The notes beneath the pieces are model-generated. The model searched no databases and was not told the origin of the DNA. It saw only the letters and a list, made by a program, of their open reading frames with translations. Of a DNA stretch of 44,857 nt, positions 31,493 through 39,470 are shown piece after piece; position 1 is the stretch's first letter; each line of letters starts with the position of its first letter. The stretch is from Actinomycetes bacterium (GTDB taxonomy: Bacteria > Actinomycetota > Acidimicrobiia > Acidimicrobiales > Microtrichaceae): the NCBI GenBank assembly GCA_023392475.1, contig JAEVZA010000024.1:1-44857 (forward strand). Direction: 5' to 3'. A program made the position numbers and the translations under genes.

Positions 31493-33514
31493 GTGGCCGG
31501 ATCGGGTTCGAGCGGAGCGTGGCGGCGTTGGCTGCCGGCCGTCGCACCGGTCGCGCTCGCGCTCGTCGTCCTGTGGCTCGGCCACCCGTTGCGGGCCGCC
31601 GTCCTCGTCGGCGTCGCCGTCGTCGTCGCGGTCCTCGTGCTCCTCGGCCTCCCCGTCGATCGCTGGATCATGCGCGCCGCGGTGGCGGTCGCCAACGCCA
31701 TCGGTTGGGTCCTCACGATGCTGGTCGGCCTCGGGATGGTGCTGGTCGGCGGCGTGCTGCGCCTCGTCGGCGTCGACCCGCTGACGCCGCGAGCGCAGTC
31801 CGGCAACGGTTGGCACGCGACCGCCCCGGCGTCGGTGAGCGACGAGCTGTCCAGCTCGCCGTTCGGCGCCGAGCACGGCGCCGTGGCCGGCACGCTCGCC
31901 GAGCCGCGGGGCCGACGCTGGGCCCGCCGCTCCGTGCTGGCGCTCGGGACGGTCACCGCGCTGCTGCTCGCCGACCTCGGGATCGGCCTCGTGTGGGAGC
32001 GGCTGGCACCGGAGCAGGCCGCCTTCACCGACGCGGTCAACGTGACCGGGACCGCTCCGACGGCGGACGACCCCCGGGCCGATCTGCCGGCGATGGCGCC
32101 CTACCCCTGGGCCCGTGAGTACTTCCGTGAGGCGGCGAGCACCCGCGTCACGTACTGGCCGTTCACGGAGACCAGGCCGCTGCCCTTCCACGGGCGGTAC
32201 GTCAACGTCGACGGGTGGGCGCGGCGGACCTACGAGCCGGCGGCCGCGGCCTCCGCCCCCGTCGTGTGGATGTTCGGCGGCTCGACCACCTGGGGTGAGG
32301 GGCAGCGCGACGAGCACACGATCGCGTCGGACGTGGCGCGGCTCGCCGAGCGCGACGGCACCCCGGTCCGCGTCGTCAACTACGGCCAGCGCGGCTGGTC
32401 GCACTTCCAGGAGATGGTGCTGTTCGAGCAACTCGTCGCCGCGGGAGAGCCGCCCGACCTCGCCGTGTTCTACGACGGCGCCAACGAGCTCAACTCACAG
32501 GCCCTGAGCGCCAAGGGCGTGCCGTCGCACACGCTGGCGGACGACTACGCGACGACGATCTCGGGGGGCATCGACCCGGCGGTGGACGGCAACCGGACGA
32601 GCCTCGTGGACCAGGCGGTCGACGCGTGGGAGGAGCACTCGGCGATCCGGAAGGTGGTCCGCTTCCTCGATGACCACGTGGTCGGTCGGGCCGGGGCGAT
32701 GGAGCTCACGTCGGGGATCGGCGTCGGGCGCACCGATGTCTACGACCCGACCACGGAGGACGCCCAGCGCGCCGTCGACGTGTACCAGCGGGGTCGTTCC
32801 ATCACCGAGTTCGTGGCGCGCGAGCACGGGGTGCAGCCCGTCTTCTTCTGGCAACCGACGCAGTCCGGTCCGCCGATGCAGTGGGCGAACGAGCACGTCG
32901 GCCCGCCGACCGTGAACCTCAGCGACGCGCTCGACGGCCACGGCGACGTCTACATCGACGGCGGGCACACGAACGAGGCGGGCGCCCTCCTCGTTGCCGA
33001 GCGGATCTGGAGCGAGCTCCGGGGACTCGTCGGTCGGTCGGGTCGGACGCCGACGACGACCGAGGCACCGCCGACCACCGGGCCGACACCGTCGACCTCG
33101 GCCCCCGCGTCGTCGGTTGCCCCGCCGACCGGGATGTCCGAGGCGGCCGCGGTCGCTCGTGCCCGTGCGGCGCTCGACGCCGCCGGCGCCGACGCCTGCG
33201 CGATCCGGGGGTGGAAGGTGTGGCTGGGCGCGCTGCGCGCGTCGTCGCCCGCGTCGGTGGCGTCGATCGGCGACCTCGCCGGACGGTTCCTCCACGAGTT
33301 CGCGGCCGCGGCGCCGCGCAGCGCCTCGTCGGACGCCGCCGTCGTGGAGGACCTCGCCGGCAGGGTGGCGGGGCTGCTCGCGACGACCGCGTACGACCCC
33401 GACCGACCGCTGGTGCCGCAGCTCCCCGCCGTCGCGGACGACTCGAGCACCTTCCTGCGGAGCTTCTCCGCCGTCGACTCGGCCATCGGCGCTCGGTGCG
33501 CCTCGGGGCGGTGA
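31493..33514 (+). CDS. SxtJ-like membrane domain fused to SGNH hydrolase
   Basis: 673-residue membrane protein. Residues 1-100 resemble SxtJ: paired hydrophobic helices (about 14-52, 60-92) ending VLTMLVGLGMVLVGGVLRLV then GVDPLTPR. A further membrane helix (about 148-165) leads to an external SGNH/GDSL domain: block I WMFGGSTTWGEG with Ser264, the NYGQRGW segment, block III FYDGANELN, and block V DGGHTNEAG with the catalytic Asp-x-x-His. A Pro/Thr/Ser-rich linker of about 35 residues then joins a helical C-terminal domain of about 120 residues with no recognised family. It probably removes or transfers acyl groups on a surface glycan. GTG 31493 has AGGGGG six bases upstream. Confidence 0.8.
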   Translation: MAGSGSSGAWRRWLPAVAPVALALVVLWLGHPLRAAVLVGVAVVVAVLVLLGLPVDRWIMRAAVAVANAIGWVLTMLVGLGMVLVGGVLRLVGVDPLTPRAQSGNGWHATAPASVSDELSSSPFGAEHGAVAGTLAEPRGRRWARRSVLALGTVTALLLADLGIGLVWERLAPEQAAFTDAVNVTGTAPTADDPRADLPAMAPYPWAREYFREAASTRVTYWPFTETRPLPFHGRYVNVDGWARRTYEPAAAASAPVVWMFGGSTTWGEGQRDEHTIASDVARLAERDGTPVRVVNYGQRGWSHFQEMVLFEQLVAAGEPPDLAVFYDGANELNSQALSAKGVPSHTLADDYATTISGGIDPAVDGNRTSLVDQAVDAWEEHSAIRKVVRFLDDHVVGRAGAMELTSGIGVGRTDVYDPTTEDAQRAVDVYQRGRSITEFVAREHGVQPVFFWQPTQSGPPMQWANEHVGPPTVNLSDALDGHGDVYIDGGHTNEAGALLVAERIWSELRGLVGRSGRTPTTTEAPPTTGPTPSTSAPASSVAPPTGMSEAAAVARARAALDAAGADACAIRGWKVWLGALRASSPASVASIGDLAGRFLHEFAAAAPRSASSDAAVVEDLAGRVAGLLATTAYDPDRPLVPQLPAVADDSSTFLRSFSAVDSAIGARCASGR

Positions 33515-34602
33515 CCGAACCGCGCCGCCGGAGCTGGCGGCTCCCCGTCGCGGTGTGCCTGCTCGTCGCCGCCGTCCTCGTGGTGCCGCCCCTCCTCGCC
33601 CGGACGCTGGGTTCGTCCGGGTCGACGGACGCGACGCGGCCGACCATCGCGTTGAACGCGAAGGGTGACCACCAGGAGTTCGAGCAGTACTTCCCCCACC
33701 AACCGGGCGCGGTGCGGCTCGTCGAGGAGGAGAGCCTCTGGGGCTGGGACCCCGATGCTCGGTACGGCTGGGTCAACCGTGACAAGCGGACGGCCGACAT
33801 CGAGGTGGTCGGCGGGGTCCGGTCCGGCCTGCGCGTGCCCGGTCCCGAGGTGACGATCTGGCTGTTCGGCGGCTCCACGGCGTTCGGGTTCGGCCAGCGC
33901 AGCGACCACACGATCGCCTCGGAGCTGGTGCGGGGTGCGCAGGCCCGGGGTGTGCCCGTCGAGGTGGTCAACTTCGGCGTCTCGGGCTGGGTGAACGCGC
34001 AGGAGACGCAGCTGTTCGCCGACCGCCTCGCCGCTGGTCCCCGGCCCGACGTCGCGATCTTCCTCGACGGGGCGAACGACACCGCACTCGGCATCGAGCG
34101 GATGCGGTACGGGCTGCTCGACACCACCCGCACCTGGTACCAGACGATGACGGACCAGCAGCGGGACCGGTTGGCGGCGGAGGCGACGGCGCGCGGGTGG
34201 TCGTCGTCGGACGACCTGGCGCTCGCCACGAGGCTGGCGGCCGACCAGTACCGGCGCGGCGTGCTGGAGGGCCGCTCGTTGGGGCAGGGCGCGGGCGTGC
34301 ACGTCGTGCACTACTGGCAGCCCCAGCTGTACACGATCCCGCTGGATCGGCCGCTCGTCCGGGATGCGCTCGACCAGTGGAAGATCTCCGCCGAGCAGCA
34401 CGACGCGATGGGTCGGGTGGTGGCCGACGTCGCGACGGCGTCCGGCGTCGGACCGGTCGATCTCACGCACGTGTTCGACCACGCGCGCGAACCGATCTTC
34501 TACGACACGAGCCACACGAACGAGGTCGGGGCGCGCACCGAGGCCGACGCGATCCTCGACGACCTGTGGCCCACGATCCGGTCGGTCGCGGCGGGCCGCT
34601 GA
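33511..34602 (+). CDS. Membrane-anchored SGNH hydrolase
   Basis: 363-residue protein with one N-terminal membrane anchor (about residues 10-30) and an external SGNH/GDSL domain. Catalytic features: WLFGGSTAFGFG (Ser122), NFGVSGW, FLDGANDT, and DTSHTNEVGA with the Asp-x-x-His pair. It is related to the SGNH domain of the preceding gene but lacks the SxtJ-like and C-terminal parts. GTG 33511 overlaps the upstream stop (GTGA), so the two are made together, perhaps as a pair with esterase and transferase roles. The acyl substrate is unknown. Confidence 0.85.
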   Translation: MTEPRRRSWRLPVAVCLLVAAVLVVPPLLARTLGSSGSTDATRPTIALNAKGDHQEFEQYFPHQPGAVRLVEEESLWGWDPDARYGWVNRDKRTADIEVVGGVRSGLRVPGPEVTIWLFGGSTAFGFGQRSDHTIASELVRGAQARGVPVEVVNFGVSGWVNAQETQLFADRLAAGPRPDVAIFLDGANDTALGIERMRYGLLDTTRTWYQTMTDQQRDRLAAEATARGWSSSDDLALATRLAADQYRRGVLEGRSLGQGAGVHVVHYWQPQLYTIPLDRPLVRDALDQWKISAEQHDAMGRVVADVATASGVGPVDLTHVFDHAREPIFYDTSHTNEVGARTEADAILDDLWPTIRSVAAGR

Positions 34603-34615
34603 CCCGTGGCGGCGC

Positions 34616-34636
34616 TGGCGGCGAGGCGGTCCGCCA
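34616..34636. terminator. Possible convergent-gene hairpin
   Basis: TGGCGG (34616-34621) pairs with CCGCCA (34631-34636) around nine bases, in the 34-base gap between two converging genes. There is no T tract on either side, so this is only a weak terminator candidate. Confidence 0.2.
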
Positions 34637-36100
34637 TCAGACGGGCGCGGCCGGGTCCTCCACGTGGACGAGGATCAGGTGGCTGCGCCCCGCCTCCCGG
34701 CCGGGGAGGTACCACCCGTCGAGGAGCACCTCCTCGGCGCCCGGGTCGAACGTGAACCTGGCGCGGTGCACCCCCCCGGGGAGCGACTCCACCTCGGTGC
34801 GGACGCTCGACCCCGCGGACTGCGAGATGACGGTGACCGTCTCCTCGAGCCCGCGCCCGACCCACGACTGCGGGTCCAACCACCGCGCCCACTCGGGGAC
34901 CGTGGCCGTGCGGATCACGTCGTCGACGAGCTCGAGCTCCACGACCGGCGTGCGCCCCGCCGCGGTGAGCGCCCGCCGCCGCACCTCGGCGGGGTCGTCC
35001 TCGGTGGCCGGGACGGGCGCCGCCACGGCGGTGCCCTGGCGGCGGGACACGGCGTCGCCGATGCGCTCGATCGCGCCGTCCCAGATCGAGCGGAGGTCGT
35101 CTCGCAGGCCGTCCAGCCCGGGTTCGGCGGCGCGGAGCTGCTCGTGTGCCGCCGCGAGGTCCGCGAGCGGCATCGTCAGCAGGTTGAACTGGGCAGGTCC
35201 GTCCACCCAGATCAGGTCCGCGCCGAGCTCCCGACGGTCCGCTTCGAGCAGGAAGGGGGCCAGCTGCGCCCAGTTCGTGGACATGAGGCACATGTGGAGG
35301 TCGAGGGTCGCCCCCGTGCGACGCGTGATCTCGGCGAGGCGGTCGACGTTGCGCCACAGACGGTCCGGGTCGACGCCGACCCGGATCGAGCGCAGCACAT
35401 CGGGCTCCGTCGCGTCGACCGAGACGATCACGTCCATCGCGAGGTCCTCCACGTAGCGGCGGACGTCCTTGCTCCACACGGTGCCGTTGGTCGTGACGCA
35501 CACCTCGGGCCGCGCGCCGATGGCCAGCAGGTCGTCCCACACCCGGCGGTTCTCCGGCGCCAGGAACGGCTCGCCGCCCTTGAACTGGGCGCGGCGGAGG
35601 TGGGGCAGGAACTCGCGGAGCTCGTCGAAGAAGCGCTCGTCGTACGCCGCCGGCAGCGGCTCCCGGTGCTCCCGGTGGCGGCGGATGGCCGACGAGAGGC
35701 CGCCGTTGCACATGACACACTGCAGGTTGCAGCGGTTCGACATGGCGAAGTCGATCATCGCCGGGTACTCGGCGTCGGCGCCCCAGCGATCGAAGCTCGC
35801 CGCGAGGCTGGCAGACCGACGCCCGGCGCGCACGAGCTGGCCGCACTCCCAGCAGCCGAGCCCGAAGTCGTGCGCGGCGACCGCGTCCCTGAGCTGCGCC
35901 GCCCGTGCGCCGTGCCAGATCTCCCGCAGCGACCTGCGGTCGGGGCCCGTGACCGAACCGAGCAGGTGCCAGCTCCCGCAGCACGCGGCGACCTGGCCGT
36001 CGGGTCGGAGGTAGAGCGCGGCCGACGGCGCGCTGCACGCCCCGGTCACCCGGCGCGCCCCAGCCGCATCGCCCGGTGCAACGTCGGTGCCGTCACCCAC
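34637..36100 (-). CDS. Radical SAM protein, SPASM-like module first (paralogue)
   Basis: 487-residue paralogue of the gene at 5393. The order of parts is the same: ACSAPSAALYLRPDGQVAACC and CWEC form the N-terminal SPASM/twitch-like cysteine module, then CNLQCVMC (C-x3-C-x2-C) opens the radical SAM core, followed by FKGGEPFLAPENRRVW and VTTNGT. Shared blocks extend over the whole core, such as DFAMSNRCN and FDRWG. GTG 36100 is chosen because GGGAGG lies five bases upstream; a longer Pro/Gly-rich N terminus is possible. Substrate unknown. It converges with the SGNH genes and is divergent from the GT-C-like gene, within the second glycan region. Confidence 0.85.
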   Translation of the reverse strand: MGDGTDVAPGDAAGARRVTGACSAPSAALYLRPDGQVAACCGSWHLLGSVTGPDRRSLREIWHGARAAQLRDAVAAHDFGLGCWECGQLVRAGRRSASLAASFDRWGADAEYPAMIDFAMSNRCNLQCVMCNGGLSSAIRRHREHREPLPAAYDERFFDELREFLPHLRRAQFKGGEPFLAPENRRVWDDLLAIGARPEVCVTTNGTVWSKDVRRYVEDLAMDVIVSVDATEPDVLRSIRVGVDPDRLWRNVDRLAEITRRTGATLDLHMCLMSTNWAQLAPFLLEADRRELGADLIWVDGPAQFNLLTMPLADLAAAHEQLRAAEPGLDGLRDDLRSIWDGAIERIGDAVSRRQGTAVAAPVPATEDDPAEVRRRALTAAGRTPVVELELVDDVIRTATVPEWARWLDPQSWVGRGLEETVTVISQSAGSSVRTEVESLPGGVHRARFTFDPGAEEVLLDGWYLPGREAGRSHLILVHVEDPAAPV

Positions 36101-36138
36101 GCCGACCTCCCGTCCTCCGTGCCCGGCGTCCGCTGTGG

Positions 36139-36144
36139 AGGGTA
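36139..36144 (-). promoter_or_regulatory. Candidate -10 box of radical SAM paralogue
   Basis: Reads TACCCT on the reverse strand, 39 bases before GTG 36100; the leader contains GGGAGG. Confidence 0.35.
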
Positions 36145-36209
36145 CCGGTGCGCCGCCCGGTGGACCCAGCGGATCCCCTCCCGGACCGGGTTCGAGCGGC
36201 CCCCACCGG

Positions 36210-36215
36210 TACACT
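36210..36215 (+). promoter_or_regulatory. Candidate -10 box of GT-C-like gene
   Basis: TACACT, 36 bases before ATG 36251 and 12 bases before an in-frame ATG at 36227. It forms a divergent promoter pair with the box at 36139-36144. Confidence 0.35.
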
Positions 36216-36250
36216 TCCGGGTCCGGATGGGCGCCGGGGGAGCGAGGGGC

Positions 36251-37717
36251 ATGAGCGCACGGGCGGACACGATCGAGGCGGCATCGCGCGCGGCCGGAGA
36301 GCGTCGGGCACGCGCCTCGGTCCTCCTGTTCTTCGTCGGGCTCGCCGGCGTGGCGGCCGTGGTGTTCTGGCCGTCCATCTCGACGGGCTTCTTCGAGGAC
36401 GACTTCGGCTACCTGAACGCGACGCTCGGCCCGTCGTGGTGGCGCTCCGGGTTCTTCTGGGACTTCTCGTCACAGGTGCTGCGGCCCGTCACGGTGCTCG
36501 GCATCGGGCTCCAGCGGGAGGTCTTCGGCTTCCACCCGCTGCCGTTCCACCTCGTCGCGCTCGGGATGCTCGTGGGGATCGGCGCGCTGCTGTACCTCGT
36601 GTCGCGGCGGCTCCGGCTCGGCCGGGTCGGCGCGTGCGCGGCCGCCGCCGTCGTGGTGCTCCACACCACGAACGGGTGGACGCTGTCCTGGACCGCCTCG
36701 ACGTCGAGCTTCTACGCCGAGCTCCTCTGCCTCGCCGTCATCTGGTGCATCGCCGTGCCCCGCCCCGGGCGTCGCGGGTGGACCGCCGCGGTCGTCCTGT
36801 ACGCGCTCGCGCTGCTGTCCCGCGAGGTGTCGATGGCACTGCCGTTCATCGCCGTCCTCGTGCGCTGGTACGTGGTGGCCGGGCGCGGTCCCGACGGGAC
36901 CGCCGTCGAGGGGGCCGCGCCCGACGGCGACGGCGGGATCTCACCCTGGGCCCGACTCCGCGCCGCGCTGCGGGAGGTGGTGCCGCTCTTCGTCGTCCTC
37001 GGCGTGTTCCTGGCGGCCCGGTTCGGCGCCTCGGCGTACGCGAAGTCGAAGCCCGAGGTCCCACGCGTGGTGCCGCTGCTGAACTGGACCAGCTTCAGCG
37101 ACGCGTTCCCCGACATCCCCCGCCACGTGCACGACCTCGCGGTCCTGGGCGCCTCCCCGGTCCGGTCGTCGATGGACCTGGCGGGGCTGCACTTCCCGGT
37201 CGCCGTGGTCGTGGTCGCCGTCCTCGTCTGGGCCGCGATCATCGCGCTCACGATCGTGGACGCCCGGCGGGGCCGCTGGCTCGCGGCGGTGGGGCTCGGC
37301 TGGTTCCTCGTCGGGATCGCCCCGGCGATCTTCCTCCAGCCCGGCATCACGTACGGGAACTACACGGACCTGGCCCTCCCGGGCCTCGCGCTCGCGATCG
37401 GCGCACTCGTCCAGCCGCGCGTGGCCTCGATCCCGGTTCGCCTCCGACCCGTGGCGGCCGTGGCGGGCGTCGCCGTGCTCGCGGTCGTGGCCTGGCACGG
37501 CGGCAACTGCCTGGTCCAACCGCCGCCGCCGCTGATCACCCGGGCCACGCAGCTCGAGGCGTGGGCCCGGCGCACCTACCCCGATCCCGCGCCCGGATCG
37601 ACGATCGTGGTGGCCGATGCGCAGCCGAACGACGTGCTCTGGACGTCCAACGGCGACCTCTTCCGGGCCATGTACGACGACCCGAGCCTCCGGGTGGAGT
37701 TCCGGCCACCCGGTTGA
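36251..37717 (+). CDS. Polytopic membrane protein, GT-C-like
   Basis: 488-residue membrane protein with about ten helices. After helix 1 (about 23-41) comes TGFFEDDFGYLNA, an acidic cluster in the first external loop as in GT-C glycosyltransferases, then RPVTVLGIGLQREVFGFHPL. After the last helix a short external tail (TIVVADAQPNDVLW region) ends FRPPG. It probably uses a polyprenyl-phosphate sugar outside the membrane; specificity is unknown. The same acidic-loop design occurs in the gene at 7574, but the two are not closely similar. ATG 36251 has GGAG at eight bases; ATG 36227 is an alternative. Confidence 0.6.
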   Translation: MSARADTIEAASRAAGERRARASVLLFFVGLAGVAAVVFWPSISTGFFEDDFGYLNATLGPSWWRSGFFWDFSSQVLRPVTVLGIGLQREVFGFHPLPFHLVALGMLVGIGALLYLVSRRLRLGRVGACAAAAVVVLHTTNGWTLSWTASTSSFYAELLCLAVIWCIAVPRPGRRGWTAAVVLYALALLSREVSMALPFIAVLVRWYVVAGRGPDGTAVEGAAPDGDGGISPWARLRAALREVVPLFVVLGVFLAARFGASAYAKSKPEVPRVVPLLNWTSFSDAFPDIPRHVHDLAVLGASPVRSSMDLAGLHFPVAVVVVAVLVWAAIIALTIVDARRGRWLAAVGLGWFLVGIAPAIFLQPGITYGNYTDLALPGLALAIGALVQPRVASIPVRLRPVAAVAGVAVLAVVAWHGGNCLVQPPPPLITRATQLEAWARRTYPDPAPGSTIVVADAQPNDVLWTSNGDLFRAMYDDPSLRVEFRPPG

Positions 37718-37745
37718 GCACTGTTCGGGGACGGGCGGTGTGCCG

Positions 37746-37779
37746 TACCCTGTGGGCGGGCCGCGCTCCGTGGCGCGGC
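37746..37779 (+). promoter_or_regulatory. Promoter and 5' leader hairpin
   Basis: TACCCT at 37746-37751 should start transcription near 37758. The first transcribed bases would form a perfect seven-pair stem, GCCGCGC (37760-37766) with GCGCGGC (37773-37779), around a six-base loop. A hairpin at the very 5' end could stabilise the message or be a regulatory element; it is followed by about 43 bases of leader before GTG 37823. Confidence 0.35.
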
Positions 37780-37822
37780 GCCCGGTCACGGCCGGGTCGA
37801 GGGGCGACTCCATGGGGGTGTC

Positions 37823-39439
37823 GTGGGGACGGATCAGGCACCCGTGCGCGGGGTGACGGCGTCGGTCGGACCACCGGTGCGACGACGCACGGCGCACGTC
37901 ACGCTCATCAGGCCTCCCGTGGTGGTGATGCCGGGCAGCCTGGCCACGCACGGACCCGTTCCGCCGATCGGCCTGGCCTACGTGGCTGCCGCGGTGCGCA
38001 ACGCGGGGCACGACGTGCAGCTGATCGACGCGCCGGGCGAGGCCATGGAGCAGTGGGTCCCGTTCGACACGCCGATGGGCGAGATGCACCGGATCGGGCT
38101 GTCGCCGGAGGAGATCGTGGCCCGGGTCGACGAGCGGGCGTCCGTCATCGGCGTCACGAACATGTTCCAGCACGAGTGGCCGCAGGTGCGCTCGCTGGTG
38201 CCCCTCCTCCGGGAGCGCTTCCCGGAGGCGTACATCGTCCTGGGCGGCGAGAACCCCACCGCCTTCCGGGACTGGGTGATGGCGGAGGCTCCCGACGTCG
38301 ACGCGATCGTGCTCGGCGAGGGCGAGCTCACGATGGTCGAGCTGGTCGGCCGCCGTGCCCAGGGCGAGTCGCTCGGAGACCTCGACGGCGTGGTGGTGCG
38401 GGACCCCGACGCGGGGATCACCGACCGAGGGCTCGGCCAGCGCCTCACCAAGCAGGAGCTCGCGGTCGCGCCGCGGCCGGCGTGGGACCTCGTGCCGCTC
38501 GACAACTACTGGGCGCACTACCCGTTCCTCGGGGTGAACCGGGGCCGATCGATCCCGATCCTCGGCACCAGGGGCTGCCCCTACAAGTGCACGTTCTGCT
38601 CGTCGCCGCAGATGTGGACCACGCGGTTCGTGATGCGGGAGCCGTCCGACGTCGTCGACGAGATCGTCGAGCACGTCGAGGCGTACGGCGTGCAGAACGT
38701 CAACTTCGTCGACCTCACCGCGGCGACCAACCGCAAGTGGGTGCTCGCGGTCTGCGACGAGCTCGAGCGGCGAGCGCCCGGCGTGACCTGGCAGCTGCCC
38801 ATCGGCACCCGGTCGGAGGCGATCGACGAGCAGGTGCTCCAGCGGCTGTGGGACACGGGCTGCCGCAACATCGCGCTCTGCCCCGAGAGCGGGTCGCAGC
38901 GGATGGTGGACATCTACGACAAGCGGGTGGACCTCCCCCACGTGCTCGAGGCGGCCGAGGTCGCGAACCGCATCGGCGTGCGGACGGTGGTGCACATCAT
39001 CATCGGGCACCCCGACGAGCGCTGGTCCGACGTGTGGCGGTCCACCACGTTCCTCGTCCGGGCGGCGGCCCGGGGCTGCTCCGACGCCGCGGTGATCATG
39101 TTCTGCCCGTACCCCGGCAGCGCCGACTTCCGGCGGCTCGTCGCGAGCGGCGACCTCGAGATCGACGAGGCGTCGTACTACGTCGGGCTCGCCCGGTCGT
39201 CGGCGTCCAACCGGAGCTGGAACCGGCGGATGTCGTCGCGGCAGCTCAGGTGGCTCCAGCTGGGGATGCTGGCGACCTTCTACTCCGTGGCCATGCTGCG
39301 CCGGCCCCGGCGCGCGTGGCAGTTCCTCACGTCGCTGTTCAACGAGCGCGAGGAGACGTACCTCGACCAGGTCGTCCGGACGCGCCGACGGACCCTGACG
39401 CCGGCCGACGCGGCGGCCGAGCACCCGGTCGCGGTCTGA
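37823..39439 (+). CDS. B12-binding-domain radical SAM protein
   Basis: 538-residue protein. The N-terminal ~190 residues form a cobalamin-binding-type Rossmann domain: VTLIRPPVVV, PPIGLAYVAAAVRNAGHDV, VLGGENPTAF and AIVLGEGELTMVELV. The radical SAM core follows with CPYKCTFC (Cys252, 256, 259), then TWQLPIGTRSEAI and CPESGSQRMVD. The C-terminal ~90 residues are basic and amphipathic. Such enzymes often methylate or rearrange unactivated carbons; the target is unknown. GTG 37823 follows a GGGGG stretch. It is 31 bases upstream of the TPP enzyme and probably in one operon with it. Confidence 0.87.
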   Translation: MGTDQAPVRGVTASVGPPVRRRTAHVTLIRPPVVVMPGSLATHGPVPPIGLAYVAAAVRNAGHDVQLIDAPGEAMEQWVPFDTPMGEMHRIGLSPEEIVARVDERASVIGVTNMFQHEWPQVRSLVPLLRERFPEAYIVLGGENPTAFRDWVMAEAPDVDAIVLGEGELTMVELVGRRAQGESLGDLDGVVVRDPDAGITDRGLGQRLTKQELAVAPRPAWDLVPLDNYWAHYPFLGVNRGRSIPILGTRGCPYKCTFCSSPQMWTTRFVMREPSDVVDEIVEHVEAYGVQNVNFVDLTAATNRKWVLAVCDELERRAPGVTWQLPIGTRSEAIDEQVLQRLWDTGCRNIALCPESGSQRMVDIYDKRVDLPHVLEAAEVANRIGVRTVVHIIIGHPDERWSDVWRSTTFLVRAAARGCSDAAVIMFCPYPGSADFRRLVASGDLEIDEASYYVGLARSSASNRSWNRRMSSRQLRWLQLGMLATFYSVAMLRRPRRAWQFLTSLFNEREETYLDQVVRTRRRTLTPADAAAEHPVAV

Positions 39440-39470
39440 CGACGGTGGCATCCGGACCGGGGGCGGGGCG

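Noticed and set aside
29217..31547. Reverse open frame of about 776 codons antisense to the carbamoyltransferase
   Set aside because: No domain, no ribosome-binding site, and it overlaps tRNA-Tyr and recognised forward genes.
29322..33514. Saxitoxin biosynthesis cluster
   Set aside because: Only the I/J/K-like auxiliary genes are present; the polyketide-like SxtA and other core enzymes are absent.
36140..36214. Longer N terminus for the second radical SAM protein
   Set aside because: The extra residues are Pro/Gly-rich, run over the presumed promoter and lack a ribosome-binding site; GTG 36100 has GGGAGG at normal spacing.
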